Positions 1 through 12,509 of a stretch of 64,000 nt of DNA are shown here, one piece after another. How positions within the stretch are numbered: the stretch's first letter is position 1; every line of letters starts with the position of its first letter. Source of the DNA: Sipunculus nudus. Taxonomy: Eukaryota > Annelida > Sipuncula > Golfingiida > Sipunculidae. The translations under genes were made by a program, and so were the position numbers. The stretch lies in contig CM049311.1 in NCBI GenBank assembly GCA_026874595.1, forward strand, positions 38,460,676-38,524,675, written 5' to 3'. Below the pieces are notes generated by a model that had not been told where the DNA came from, searched no databases, and worked only from the letters and a program-made list of their open reading frames with translations.

Positions 1-3
1 CAA

Positions 4-658
4 TTGACAGACATCTGGAGAGCACAACATCCAGGGACACTTAATTACACATGGCATAGGCATAACCCAAAACCTGTGTTTTGTCGCCTGGATTACTTTC
101 TAATTAGTGATAGTCTTTGTAATTACATTTATAGTTCCGACATTGATAGTGGATATAAAACAGATCATTCACTGATAAATATAGGTTTAATGTCAAGTGA
201 TCATCCACGCGGGCCAGGTTACTGGAAACTCAACTGTTCTCTCCTTGAAGATGAGGTTTTATATAAAACAGATTAAAGAATGTATAAAAATGACTGTAAA
301 ATATAATATAGAAGCTAACCCAGCCACACTTTGGGATACATTAAAATGTCAAATAAGAGGTGAAAGCATAGCTTATGCTACTAACAAAAAGAAAAAAATT
401 TGCTGATAAATTAACCTTATTAGAGAAAGAAATGCGCAAAGCCCAGCTCCAATATAATAAAACTAAAAACCAGAAGATAAATGCAAATGGGAAATGACAG
501 AAAATAATCATAAATCCTTTATTGAGGAACGAACCAGGGGAGCTACAGTCAGATGCAGATCCAGATGGTTCTCTGAAGGAGATAAACCAACAAAATATTT
601 CCTAAATTCAGAAAAAAGAAACTTTGAACAAAAATCAATTCTTAAGTTGAAAGATAAA
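4..658 (+). pseudogene. LINE ORF2, endonuclease C-terminal end and linker (broken)
   Basis: The frame from 4 reads LTDIWRAQHP, NYTWHRHNP, CRLDYFLISDSL, DSGYKTDHS and GPGYWKLNCSLLED. These are the closing motifs of the APE-type endonuclease of L1/Tx1 LINEs (the RLDYFLIS and SDH-type blocks). The frame is shifted near 276, continues in another frame with LWDTLKCQIRGE, and again at 494-660 with RSRWFSEGDKPTKYFLNSEK, a conserved linker before the reverse transcriptase. It stops where the element at 659 begins. Confidence 0.85.
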
Positions 659-3420
659 CAAGTGACCCATGGGTCATGACGCTCAGCTGACTGGGAAGAG
701 ATTCGCAAAAGGAAATTTTATCATCTGAATGTTAGTATATACCCATTCAACTGAAGCATCAAACAGATTAACCAACAGGCCAAGATTGTGTCTGTATTAA
801 TATATATATAAAAAATAGAGAAAAAATGCGTAAAAAATACAGGTGGCTTCACCAGTCTGCAGAAACTAATAAAAACACTTAATGGTCAATATCCATGAAA
901 AGAATCGTGGTGATCTCTGCATTAGTTGTTCAGATACTTCAGCTTTTGTATCAATTTTTCCATTATTCTGAGGGATACTTGAGTCCTATAGCTTGAAGGA
1001 TATGGGTAACAGAGACCTAATTTCAGGTTTCCACAGACACTTTTCATGGGCCTCCTTGCATGACAAGAATGAAGATTCTAGGTCCAGTTGTTACAATTTG
1101 TGCCACTTTAACAGATGACACCATCCTTAAAGGTTTCAAAATAGAGAAAAAAAATCGAAAAATTGAATAAAATACAGGTGGCAAAATGTATGGTTGTTGA
1201 GCTATCAGGAACTAATCCCACAGCTTGCTCGATACCTGTCAGTCTCAAAAGGAATACCACACAGGCCACATATAAGATCAAAATATAGCAAAAGATCAAG
1301 GAAATCCATGCAAGAATTATTGTGAAACGGGTGCTTCCATATTAATTTTTATTCAATACAAGCCAACTGTACTGAGCTTTCATAAATGATGGTCATATTT
1401 ATTAAATCTTTGACCCAATGCAAGATTACATTAATATACATCCCCCTGCATTCACTTTAATAGTTCTTGAGATAATATGTTCTAAAGGAATTTAAAGATG
1501 GCGTCCTGGTGGCCATATTGGATTTCTGACAGGTCAGAAATTGAACAACAAACATCCTCTAAAAGGGACCAAACATCATAAAAACTGTCCTGGCAAAAGG
1601 ATTTCTAAAATGGCTACCTGGCAGACATAATGGTTTTCTGACAAGTCACACATCCTCCAATAAGACACTAAACTTGTAGCAATTGCTTCAAAGAATGTAA
1701 CAGCTATAAATGTCCAAAACAATTCAAAAGGCATGATCAGGTTGGAGAGCTCTCATATCAGATTTATGAACATGCAAATGTAAAAAGTGCGAGTCCAATT
1801 TGTTTTAATTATCAGCTTGCTATTCAATGGGGTCAGCAGGGTAGGTAAACTGCAAAACCTAAAAGAAAAGAAATGCAGAAAGCATCACTAAGAGTCTTGT
1901 AATCAAATAAAGCCATCCTAAATCCAGGTACAGACCCACATATTATCAGAACAAACACTTGCTGGTATATCTGATGATTTGTATAATAATATTCAGATAT
2001 CTGGAAAACTAAGTTTATTGCTATGATTCCATGATATAAACTGCAAAATGTTCCCATCATTTTATAAATCAGTAGCTAAACTTAACACTTAACTCTCATA
2101 GTCTTAATGCCTGGCCAAAGCATTCCGGCAACAGTGTTTTTGGTATGCACTAATGATATATCCTTATCACTCCATGAGCTGATACAAAAGGGAGTCATAT
2201 ATCACAAGTGTCACTGACAATTATGGGCACATAATGAGATGTACCAGTTGTGAGTGCCATATGGTTATATATACAAGAAAACAAGAAAAATAGAGATGGG
2301 TCTACAAAATAAGTTATTGTGAACTTCCCTGACCTACGACCTTGGCCTTTTGCCCACATATCAACTGGATTCTTCCTAAATGATGGGTAACTACTAACCA
2401 CTTACATCTGGCCGGGTGTAATTACTTGGCAACCAATGAGTGAATAACTTAGACCTGCAACCTTTAACCTCCTGACCAGCTGACCTCAAAATCAATTAGT
2501 TATTTCTTCATGCAAAAAGACCCATAAATATGAAGTTTGAATCAAATTCAGTGATGCATAGATGTGGCATATGTGAAAGACTGAAGGTTTGGGTTGAACA
2601 GTTTCACTTGAAATATGTTCACAAGCATTTAGAACAATATTGTGACCTTGACCTTTGACCTTTTGAACTCGAGCTCAACATCAATAGGCTTCTTCTCCTA
2701 TTGGTAGGTAAGCCATATATGACAGATGGAAAGTATAGATTGAAAAGTTTGCTGAAAATGACTCCACGCAAGAAGAGGGTGCTGTGAACTTGACCTTTGA
2801 CCTAAAAATCAACAGGTCTTTTCCCCTGTTGGCAGAGAAGCGATATCAGTGCCGAAAGGTTTGGAATGAAAGGTCTAGCTTAAAATGTGTCCACAACCTT
2901 TTCAAAGAAGTGGATCCTGTGACCCTGACCTTTGACCTTGTGACCTCAACATCTATAGGATTCTTCTCCCACTTAGTAGGTGAGCTATATGTGAAAGATC
3001 AAAGAATTGGGATGAAAGGTTTGGCTTAAAATGCATCCACAGGCTTTTCAAAGAAGTTGGTTCTGTGACCTTGACCTTTGACCTTGTGACCTCAAAATAA
3101 TTATGGTTCTTCCCTTGTTGGTAGGTGAGCTGTATGTGAAAGATGGAAGGTTTGGGATGAAAATTTTGGCTAAAAGAATTATTTCTGGGGGGTGCAAACA
3201 CACCCCATAACTTCAAGAATATAGATCGCAGTGACCCAATTTCAGGTTTGCAAGGAGATCTTTTTAGAACCTCTAAGACTGCATAGGGTTCATGGCCCTA
3301 GCCCCTATGGCTACGATTTGTGCCCTGCTAACTGACGGACGGCCGGCCGGACAGACGGAAGGACGCCGGACAAAGACCCATCGCTATAGCCAAGCATGAC
3401 TGAAAGTCAGCTGAGCTAAA
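659..3420 (+). mobile_element. Helentron-like non-autonomous element, family 1, copy A (inserted in LINE)
   Basis: The left end is CAAGTGACCCATGGGTCA (palindrome GACCCATGGGTC) followed by GCTCAGCTGAC. The right end is GTCAGCTGAGCTAAAA, so GCTCAGCTGAC recurs inverted at both ends. A GACGG-rich stretch precedes the right hairpin. The interior has one unit of the 337-bp core repeat (about 810-1300), a non-repetitive middle, and a TGACCTTTGACCT satellite (about 2325-3180). No open frame looks like a protein. Lack of a visible target duplication, insertion in an A-run and the end structure fit Helentron-associated elements (HINE). Confidence 0.8.
2325..3180 (+). repeat. About 140-bp satellite carrying TGACCTTTGACCT
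   Basis: Four successive monomers carry the exact 13-mer TGACCTTTGACCT at 2649, 2791, 2926 and 3072 (spacings 142, 135 and 146). Two diverged monomers precede them. Other shared monomer parts are GTAGGTGAGCTATATGTGAAAG and a GGTTTGG-ATGAAAGG-TTGGCT phrase. A truncated relative lies at 39600-39800. Confidence 0.9.
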
Positions 3421-5721
3421 AAGGAAAACTCATTGAGGACACAAAACTAATTTTAAAAGAACAGTTTCAATTTTATAAAGATTTATATACACCAGTTGAA
3501 ACTCAAGATGGCTGTACCCATCAGTTTATTACAAAAGAGGAATTAAATACACTAAATGAAGAGGAGGCACTCATTTGTGAAGGAGATCTTTCTCCATCTG
3601 AAATTCATAAAACAATAAAATCCCTCAAAACCAATAAAACACCAGGGCCTGATGGATTCCCAGCAGAATTTTATCAAAAATTTTGGTTGGATTTAAAAAA
3701 ATACTTTATGGATGCTATTAAATATTCCTTTAACAACAATACACTGCCATTAACAATGCGCCAAGGCATCATCTGCCTTATCCCTCAGAAAGGAAAAGAT
3801 TCTCTATTATTGAAAAACCGGCGTCCTCTCTCTCTTTTAAATACAGATTATAAAATACTTGCCAAGACCATAGCTAATAGACTCAAAACTACACTACCTT
3901 CAATCATTCACTGTGATCAAACAGGTTTTATGAAAAAAAGATATATTGGAGAAAATATAATCAAAATTACAGATATATTTGCACATTCAAACAAACATAA
4001 GATAAAAAGCTATCTCATATCAATAGATTTTGAACAAGCCTTTGATTTTTTAGAATGGCCCCACATTCAAAATACATTAGATTTACTAAATTTTGGACCA
4101 CATTTTAGGAAATGGGTACAAGTACTTTATTCAAATATTAACAGTTGTGTCATAAATAGAGGATGGGCAAGTACATACTTTCCTATAAGGAGGGGTCTAA
4201 GGCAAGGTTGGCCCTTGTCTCCCTATTTATTTATACTCGCCTCAGAAATTTTAGCTGTTAAGATACGGAATAATGCAAAAATTAAAGGTGTAAATATTGG
4301 GGGTTATGAACACAAATTAATTCAATATGCAGATGATACAGTTGTTACTCTCACTGGTGGTTCCCAGTATGTTAAAGAACTTCTTAAAACATTTGAAATG
4401 TTTCACAAAATCTCTGGACTTAAAGTAAATGTTGAAAAATCTGTAGTAATGCCTATGACACTTAATGCTGATGAACAAGATAATACAGAAAGGTTAGGTC
4501 TCAAATGGAGCACTGAACCAGTAAAAATTTTGGGAATATCTGTCCATCCTGACTAGAGAAAAATGAAAAACATTAATTATAAAGAAATCCTCAGCAAAAT
4601 TAAAACAATTCATGTATGGTCATACAGAGGTATGTCACTGTCAGGGAAAATTACAATTATAAAAGCCCACATCTTATCGCAACTGATGTATGCACTGCAA
4701 GTGTCACCAAATCCATCCTTTGATCCTTAGCTTATATAAATGATACTGAAGCCTTACTTTGGAAATTTATATGGGGTAAACAAGACAGGATAAAACGAAC
4801 TACTCTTATAGCACCAGCAGAAAAAGGGGTACTAGATATGGTACATTTGAAATCTAAATTTGATTCTTTAAAAATTTCTTGGGTAAAGCATTTCTTGTCA
4901 GGCCCCTTGGATGAAGGTTGGAGGCAAATTGTTAATTTACAATTTAAGAGACTGGGCTCTTACCTATTCAAATGTAACCTTAAGTCACGTGATACAGGTA
5001 AATTTGATAAAACATGCAATCCATTTTGGAGAGATGTTTTAAATGCATGGTGCAAATACAATTTCAAAAATGTATATACTCCTGACGAAATTGTCAAGAG
5101 TTATTTTTCAACTCTCATATCAAAATAGATAAAACAAAGGTGTATAATAAAGAATTATATAATGCAGCTGTAACAAAATTGTATGATGTTTTAAAATATA
5201 ATGGTAAAAACTATATATTCCAGTCACATGCAGAACTTGTAGACAGTACAAAAGCAAAATTAGATAAAATGCAGTATATGTGTTTAATCGATGCTATCCC
5301 AGCTGTTTGGAAAAAAACGGTGAAAACGTGTATAAACATGGATAACTACAGTCCATATAAACCAAAAATTGAAACAATAATGAATATCAAGAAAGTTACA
5401 CAAAAGGTTTATAATGATTTAATTCTAGCAGTCTGTACAGAACCTAAGAAGGCTATTGAAAAGTGGTCTAAAGAAATGCAATGTGATTGTCAAGATTTTG
5501 TATTTGAAGCCTTCAAGAACATAAAAAGAACCACAGTATCAGAAGTATTAAGAATGTTTCAGTTCAGAATAATTCACAGAAATATAACTCTCAACCCTTT
5601 TTTATATTGGATAGGTAAAGCTGATAGTGAGCTCTACTCACTCTGTAAAAAAGAGAAGGAAACTCTTGTGCATATATTTTATAGTTGCTGTGTAACACAG
5701 ACCATATTATCACAATTAAAA
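3421..5721 (+). pseudogene. LINE ORF2, reverse transcriptase domain (broken)
   Basis: The frame is open from 3423 to a TAG at 4554-4556. In order it shows GKLIEDTKLI (directly continuing the linker cut at 658), TPGPDGFPAEFY, RPLSLLNTDYKILAK, DQTGFMKKRYIGENI, ISIDFEQAFD (motif A), GLRQGWPLSPYLF (motif B, with Trp where most LINEs have Cys), QYADDTVVTL (catalytic motif C) and KILGISVHP. Downstream the same protein continues with stops and shifts (4838-5128 MVHLKSKFDSLKISW; 5140-5721 ending near SCCVTQTILSQLK). The second Helentron-like element cuts it at 5722. The overall pattern is closest to Tx1-like L1 LINEs. Confidence 0.92.
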
Positions 5722-8240
5722 CAAGGGACCCATGGGTCACGGCGCTCAGCTGATCGTGATTGGACTATAAATGTTTCTCCACTGTGATACTATATCGAGT
5801 CGATAAAGCTTATGAATATCATGTACATGTTGGGCTATTATAAAGGAATGTAATGTAATATGTGAGTAAATGATAAATGAAATTACCTGACTGATGGATT
5901 AATAGAGTCAAATAAAGTGGTTTATTTTTTATTTATTTAGGAGGGGTTGAAAATTGTGATATATTTGAGCAAATATGAATGCAATGACAGCAGTAATAAG
6001 CAGTAGTAGATGATAAGGCTATTTGTTGAAGGATCTAAAGTGTATGGTAGTCTGCAAGCGTTCAATTTGACAGATATGATGTTATGATTATCTATGTGAT
6101 TTATGAATATGTGACTGTATGACACAATATCTCTTTAGTCTTGACAATGTACATTATTGTGATGCCCACTATGTCTACATATTACACAATATTGACATAA
6201 TTTCTGGCATGTACATAGGTACCTATGGACGAATAGTTATACAAAATATTAAAGTATGAATATATCTGATTCATCTTGTTCTTGCTTACTGAGGCTGACT
6301 TTGGGATGGGGTTCGGAGAAGGGAAAAGTGAGGGTAGCACAAAGGTGGATGTAGAAATATTCTATTGTAATGTTTTTCATTTATAAGAATATGAAAAGCT
6401 AAGAGGAAAGGGGCCCTCCTACTTGGTTATAGTAAAGTTCTAAATATATGATTGCAAACTAATACTCTGACAAGACTGTCATGAAGAAAAACAGTAAAAG
6501 TTTTGAGATACTGTGTTGCATACGAAAATTTACAGATGGACAGGCAAGTGGACAGAATGGACTAATACCTTTATTTCACTCTAAGAGAATAATGCATTTA
6601 AGTTTATATATAATCCTATTTTTTTAAGCAGATCCACTTTTTCCATTAAGAAGTTTTTATCTGTATCATTTTTTTATTTACAGGTTTATAAATTTTTAAT
6701 TAAAAAACCTGAAAATATAAGTTAAAATATTAGAATTGTTGCAAAAGTTGCAATCATTATATATACAGAGTAAAAAACATTGGGTCATATTATGCATACA
6801 CATATATTTTATTATTTTTAAATCATAAATGTTTTAACTGATTTTAAAAGAAAATAATGCCACAACATGGCATCTACAAGAATATTCCTTGAATCACTAT
6901 TAAAAAGTTTTGCATATTGGAGTTTTCAGGACATGCTTAATTTTATTCACCAAAATAAAATAAAAGTAAATTTGACAAAATAAAACATCTTTTCAAATAA
7001 AGTATACACACTGTTGGTTGAATGAGGGAGAAACAATATCATTGTGCTAATTACTATCCCAGTTTTAATTAATTACTGGAATTAATAGTCAATTTCACAC
7101 CTGGTGAAGTTTTTACTCTTCTGAAGTAAGGAATTACTTATCTCATGAACATCGAGACTTTCACAGCAATACACCACTTTGTGGACACAATTAAATGTAC
7201 ACTTTAATCATTTTAACCCTGGTGGTTCAATACAAAATCTAAAATGTAGCATGTCCAAGAATAAAATAAAATACAGAAAAATTATAACATTCATCTAGTT
7301 TATGCACCAGCTGGGGGGGGGGGGGGGGATGAGTGCAGGGCAAGGGGAAGCCTGCTAGTAGTGGCCAAGCTGGGCCAAGGTAAGCTGCCTGAGGTGGGTT
7401 ACATAATGCAAGTGAAGGCTGTACTACTAGGTGGGCTAGATGTAAACAACACTTGACATGGTGTGTGAAAACATGAATAAAAGCTATTCATTCCAATCAA
7501 TTTCTTTTGAAAGTTCAGATTTTAAAAGATTAAATCCTTATGCATATATGCTGGGAAAATTAAATCAACAGTGCCAAAGTTGGACAAAATTTAAGGTATT
7601 GTTTTTTATTTATGCTAATAACTTGAAAAATTTGCAAAATTCAGATCTTATTTTGGGTAAACAATTGAATTTTGATTAAATAAAGTTATATTCCTGAAAA
7701 AAAGGTCTCTAGGTTCAGCAATTCTCATGTGAGTAAATATATTTCCTGATTTTTTTTAAAAATTGCATTATGTGTTGGCCCATAACTTCAAAATAATACT
7801 CAATACTGACCTAATTTTTGGTATGTTCATAGAAAATGTATAAAAGAATGAATACTAAATACGATCAAAAACAGATCAGGGGTTTTGATATTAGGCAGCC
7901 TTGAAGTGTAACAATGGCTTTTTTTTATGGAAAACAGAGTTTTTTTCCTTAATATCTCGAAGGAACAATATCCTAATGACCCAATTTTCGGTATGGTAGG
8001 AGATTTTGGGGACATCTAAAATTATGTCAACAGCCTGGGGAGCATAGAGATGTGCACTGAATGACCTACAGTCATCAAAGTGGACTGCATGATAATGTAA
8101 GGGAATACAACAAGAGCCTCAAAAAAAAATCAATGACTAGCCTAATTTTGCAGCTTTTATTTTCAAATTTGAGATTTTAACAGATTAAATCCTTATGTAT
8201 ACATGGTGTGAAAATTAAATCCACAGTACTTACAGGAAAA

Positions 8241-10120
8241 CAAGGGACCTATGGGTCACTGTGCTCAGCTGAAGTTGACCTTGAAGGTAAAAATCTAAAA
8301 TAATATCAAATGGAGATCAAGTGTAAGAGGAAGAGGTAATAAAGGCCATGGTTGGTTCATATGATTGGTATGTATTGATGAGCAAGAAATTGTTGCAAAT
8401 AATATTTTGTGACCTGACCATGTGTTTCCTAATGTTGAAACTGAAGCATGTGAGCAGTTTTATGAACAAATGATCTGTACTATTACCATGATCATCAGTT
8501 GGCTTTTTGATTAACTGTTGACATTTCAGTATTTCAATTGAATCTATTTTTTTGTATAATATATATTATTAAATATATATGTATTTTTTTATGAAATGTT
8601 TACAGATGAAATATAACTAATTAACAACATAAAACAGGGCAAACAAAGCCTGATCTCAAATTCTGCTGTGGCATGAAAATAATGAACAAATGTTTTTATT
8701 AAATCCTAATTTTTTTATCACATCAATTTTTTTAAAATTTAAGTTTATATTTCTATACATTTCCAATAAAACAGATACATCTGAATATAAAAGTTGATTC
8801 ATAATTCTCAACTGCATCATCATAAATCTCAATCTTGTCATATAACACCACACCATGCATACAAATGTTTATTTATTTTTTACCACAAAAATGTATCTTT
8901 TAAATCTGCAAAACAATAAATATCTAAAAATAATACCTGATTAGATTTCACAATTTTTAATTGTGTCTTTATTTATCCATAATGTGCTTCATATTTTATA
9001 AATTTAAGCATACTGATGGGTTCAATTATATCTGTTAAAATCATTTAAAAGAAAATTAATTTCTTTAAAAATGCTACATTAACACAACATGGCATCTTCT
9101 GGATTACACTTGAATTACTTTTTTAAGGAAAGTTTTTGTATATTGGAGTGGAAACAGCGTTACAATTAAGGAAATACATTGAAAACAATAAATATTACAC
9201 TTAGTGGGTTGGGTTTGCGGGGGGGGGGGGGGGGGGGGGGGGGGGGAATTGGGGTGGTGATATTAGAATAACTGTACACCTGTCACAGCAGGGGGTCTCC
9301 CCAAGTGACTGTAACAAATCAGAAACCTTGGCATAGCCCGACTTCCAGTAACCTGGAGTGGGACCCTGCATCTGTAATCTGTTATCAAAGCAAATGACTA
9401 CAGTAGAGCCTCAAGAAAAAAAATCAATAACTAGCTTAATTTTAAAGCTTTTATTTTCAAATTTCAGATTTAAACAAATTTAATATTTATGTTTACATGC
9501 TGTGAAAATTAAATCAATGGTACATACAGGAGAAAAACGTGCCATGGTCAAAGTTGGGCTAAATTTAAGGTATTGATTTTATTTTTATGCTAATAACTTA
9601 AAAAATTTACAAAATTCAGATCTAATTTTGGGTAAACAATTAAATCTTAATTAAACATAGTTATATACTTGGGAAAATAGACTCTAGTTTCAAAATTTTT
9701 CATGTTAAGTGAGTAAATATTTTTCCTGATTTTTTACAAAGTCTATTATGTTCGGGCCCATAACTTAAAGAATTTATAATTAACAAACTTAATTTCTGGC
9801 ATGTACATAGGAACTATATAGAAGAATATTTATGGTAAATATGAGGAAAAACAGATGAGTGGTTTTGATATTAGGCAGTCCAGAAGAGTAAAAATAGGTT
9901 TTTAATAAAAATTTGAGGTTTTTCCTTAATTTCTCAAAGGAACGAAGTCGCAAGTACCCAGTTTTCGGCTTGGTAGGAGATCTTGGGGACATCTAACATT
10001 ATGCTGAATTTTGGATTCCTAAGTCTTACGGTTTCAAAACGTGCCACATCTACGGACGGACGGACGACGGACAATGGACCACGACTATAGCTCAGATGAC
10101 TTATAGTCAGCTGAGCTAAA
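8241..10120 (+). mobile_element. Helentron-like element, family 1, copy C (nested in copy B)
   Basis: It starts CAAGGGACCTATGGGTCA and ends with the family-1 hairpin and CTGAGCTAAAA. The flanks rejoin into an uninterrupted satellite unit (ACTTACAGG-A-run-CGTGYCATGG), the same phrase that is intact at about 12185-12205 and 14510-14535. This shows a discrete nested insertion into an A-run. Its left unique part (8280-8540) recurs at 26855-27140. A run of 28 G lies at 9219-9246. Confidence 0.8.
9219..9246 (+). repeat. 28-base G homopolymer
   Basis: Twenty-eight uninterrupted G within copy C, a potential quadruplex. Shorter G or C runs occur at about 7313, 17161, 25663, 31958, 42419, 46012 and 54542. 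Confidence 0.95.
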
Positions 10121-10740
10121 AACGTGTCATGGCCAAAGTTGGGCAAAATTTAAGGTATCAATTTTATATTTTTGCCAATATTTAAAAACATTTAACAAAT
10201 TTTGATCTAATTTTTGGTATACAATTAAATTTTGATTAATTAAAGTTGTATTACTGGAAAAAAGTCCCTACCTTTAACACTTTTGGTCTTAAGTGACAAA
10301 ATATCTTCCTGATTTTTTTACAAAGTGCATTATGTTTGGGCCAATAACTTTTTTAAATTATATAATACTGACTTAATATCTGGCATGTACATAGGAACTA
10401 TATAGAGGAATATTTATGGTACATATGAAGAAAACCAGATGAGTGGTTTTGATATTAGGCAGTCCTGAAGTGTGAAAATAGATTTCTAATAAAAAATTGA
10501 GGTTTTTCCTTAATATCTCAAAGGAACGAAGTCCTATTGACCCAATTTTTGGCATGGTAGGAGATTATGGGGACATCTAACTGTATGCCGAAATTCAGAT
10601 TCGTAGGTCCAACGGTGTCGAAACGTGCCAGTCTTACGGACGGACATCCAGACGGACAGACGGACGGACAGACAGACGGACGGACGACGGACAATGGACC
10701 ATGACTATAGCTCAGATGACTTATAGTCAGCTGAGCTAAA

Positions 10741-11021
10741 AATGACTTGCAAATTTACATATTATAATACCTGAAAGTAGTTTCAGTATGAAGTCTGTTA
10801 TCTTCAGCTACAACAACAATCCTCTGTTAAACACCCTCACATTATTAGTTAAACGATTTATATATGTGAGTAAATGTAAAGATATTATGCCAAATTTCAT
10901 CAATTACCAATCATATGTCAAACAGATCTATACCATAGAAAAAAATATTGCTTGTAAGAATGGTAACATATCCCTACATTATAAAAAGTGGGATGAAATG
11001 TTTTCTGAAACCTCAGCTTAG
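10741..11021 (+). pseudogene. LINE ORF2, C-terminal domain
   Basis: The frame ends MKSVIFSYNNNPLLNTLTLL, VKRFIYVSKCKD, then KNIACKNGNISLHYKKWDEM before the stop at 11019-11021. The block VIF...LN.L.L..K.YIY followed by IA...N....H..KW is the usual end of L1/Tx1 ORF2. It directly resumes the protein cut at 5721. Confidence 0.8.
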
Positions 11022-11498
11022 CAGTTGAGAATCATTCAAACCATCTGACACAGACAACAACCTCTAAGAATCCCCCCCAATCATTTCTTTCTTCTCTCTC
11101 TCTTGGTTTTTTTTTTTTTTTTTTAATCATGATAACCCCTCTTTCTCCACCCTGAGATCATTTTCATGCAACCATGAACAAAATTTAAACAAGTTGATCA
11201 TGTTTATTTTTAAATATATACTAAAATACTTGTGCAAGAGACATTCTGTTCTTACTGTAAGTTTGACTATATACGTATTATGTTTTATTTCACGTACTTT
11301 GTTTCAAGTAGCATTTATGTCTTAAGTATGACTCTTTCCTTATTCTACATACTACTTTCCTGTGTCACTTGTGTTTTGCTTGTATTGTATTGTCATATTA
11401 TTTGTTGTAAGTCGCTTTGTGATTGTATTGTACTGGTTTATTAGTTTCCTTTTTGTAAGATGATTTATGGAATAAAAAAAAAAGAAAAAAAAAAAAAA
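11022..11498 (+). mobile_element. LINE 3' UTR and poly(A) tail
   Basis: Non-coding sequence with a T-run (about 11107-11124), pyrimidine-rich stretches, then GGAATAAA followed by an A-tract to 11498, as expected of the LINE 3' end. The sequence after the A-tract is satellite. Confidence 0.75.
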
Positions 11499-12509
11499 GT
11501 GCTCTCAGGAAACAAATGTGCCATGGTCAAAGTTGGGCAAAATTTAAGGTACTAATTTTATATTTATACTAATAACTTATAAAATTTGAAAAATTCAGAA
11601 CTAATTGTTAGTATTCAATTGAATCTTGATTATATAATGTTACATCCCTGACAAAAAATCTCTAGCTTCAGCAATCCTCTTGTTAAGCGAGTAAATATAT
11701 TTTTCCTGATTTTTTAAAAAGTGCATTATGTTTGGGCCCATAACTTAAAACAATTACGCAATACTGACATCATTTCTGGCATGTGCATAGCAAATGTATA
11801 GAAAAATATGTATATTATATATGATCAAAGTCAGATCAGTGCTTTTGATATTAGGCAGTCTTACAGTGTAACAATGGGTTTTTTTATGGAAAAATGAAAT
11901 TTTTCATTAATATTTCAAAGGAATTAAGTCCTAGTGATAAAATTCTTGGCATGGTAGGGGATTTTGGAGACATCTAACTGTATGCTAAATCTAAGGAACT
12001 TAGAGCTGAAGCTGGGGAGCTGAGCTCTAGCAAACTGCATAACACTAGCTTGATGTAAACTTGATGTGACATGGTGCTTGAAAACTTGAATAAAATCTAC
12101 AGTTTTTGATCAACTGGTTTCAAATTTTTGGTGTAAACAGACAAAATGCTAACAAAAACATGCTGTGAAAATTAAATCCACAGTACTTACAGGAAAAAAA
12201 CGTGTCATGGTCAAACTTGGGCAAAATTTAAGGTACCAATTTTATATTATTGCCAATATTTAAAAAAATTTAACAGATTTTGATCTAATTTTTGGTATAC
12301 AATTAAATTTTGATCAATTAAAGTTGTATTACTGAAAAAAAGTCCCTACCTTTAACACTTTTGGTCTTAAGAGACCAAATATCTTTCCTGATTTTTTTAC
12401 AAAGTCCATTTTGTTTGGGCCCATAACTTTTTTTAATTAAATAATACTGACTTAATTTCTGGCATGTACATAGGAACTATATAGAGAAATATTTATGATA
12501 AATATGAAA
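11499..12509 (+). repeat. About 670-bp satellite unit(s) of family-1 core
   Basis: The unit contains the phrases GTGCCATGGTCAAAGTTGGG, TTTGGGCCCATAACTT, CTGGCATGTACATAG, TTTTGATATTAGGCAGTC and GGCATGGTAGG in fixed order. The same order recurs at 9520-10120, 10121-10740, 13836-14520 and 14520-15129, and on the minus strand at 57262-58260 and 63020-64000. Copy D is inserted at its right edge. Confidence 0.85.

Larger units (their letters stand above)
5722..10740 (+). mobile_element. Helentron-like element, family 1, copy B (inserted in LINE)
   Basis: The left end CAAGGGACCCATGGGTCA with GCTCAGCTGA cuts the LINE frame at 5722. The right end, a hairpin AGCTCAGATGACTTATAGTC reading into AGCTGAGCTAAAA, closes at 10740, after which the LINE protein resumes. 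The interior is AT-rich unique sequence (5760-7450) and about 650-bp satellite units, the latter interrupted by copy C (8241-10120). A 16-bp G-run lies at about 7313. Confidence 0.8.
1..11498 (+). mobile_element. Degenerate L1/Tx1-type LINE, interrupted by two Helentron-like insertions
   Basis: Four blocks form one LINE reading left to right: the end of the endonuclease and linker (1-658), the reverse transcriptase (about 3421-5721), the C-terminal domain (10741-11021) and a 3' UTR with poly(A) (11022-11498). Two elements sit between the blocks at 659-3420 and 5722-10740. The 5' end lies outside the window. The 3' flank (from 11499) is in the middle of a satellite unit also seen at about 13836, so the LINE probably inserted into satellite DNA. 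Frameshifts and stops throughout show it is dead. Confidence 0.88.
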
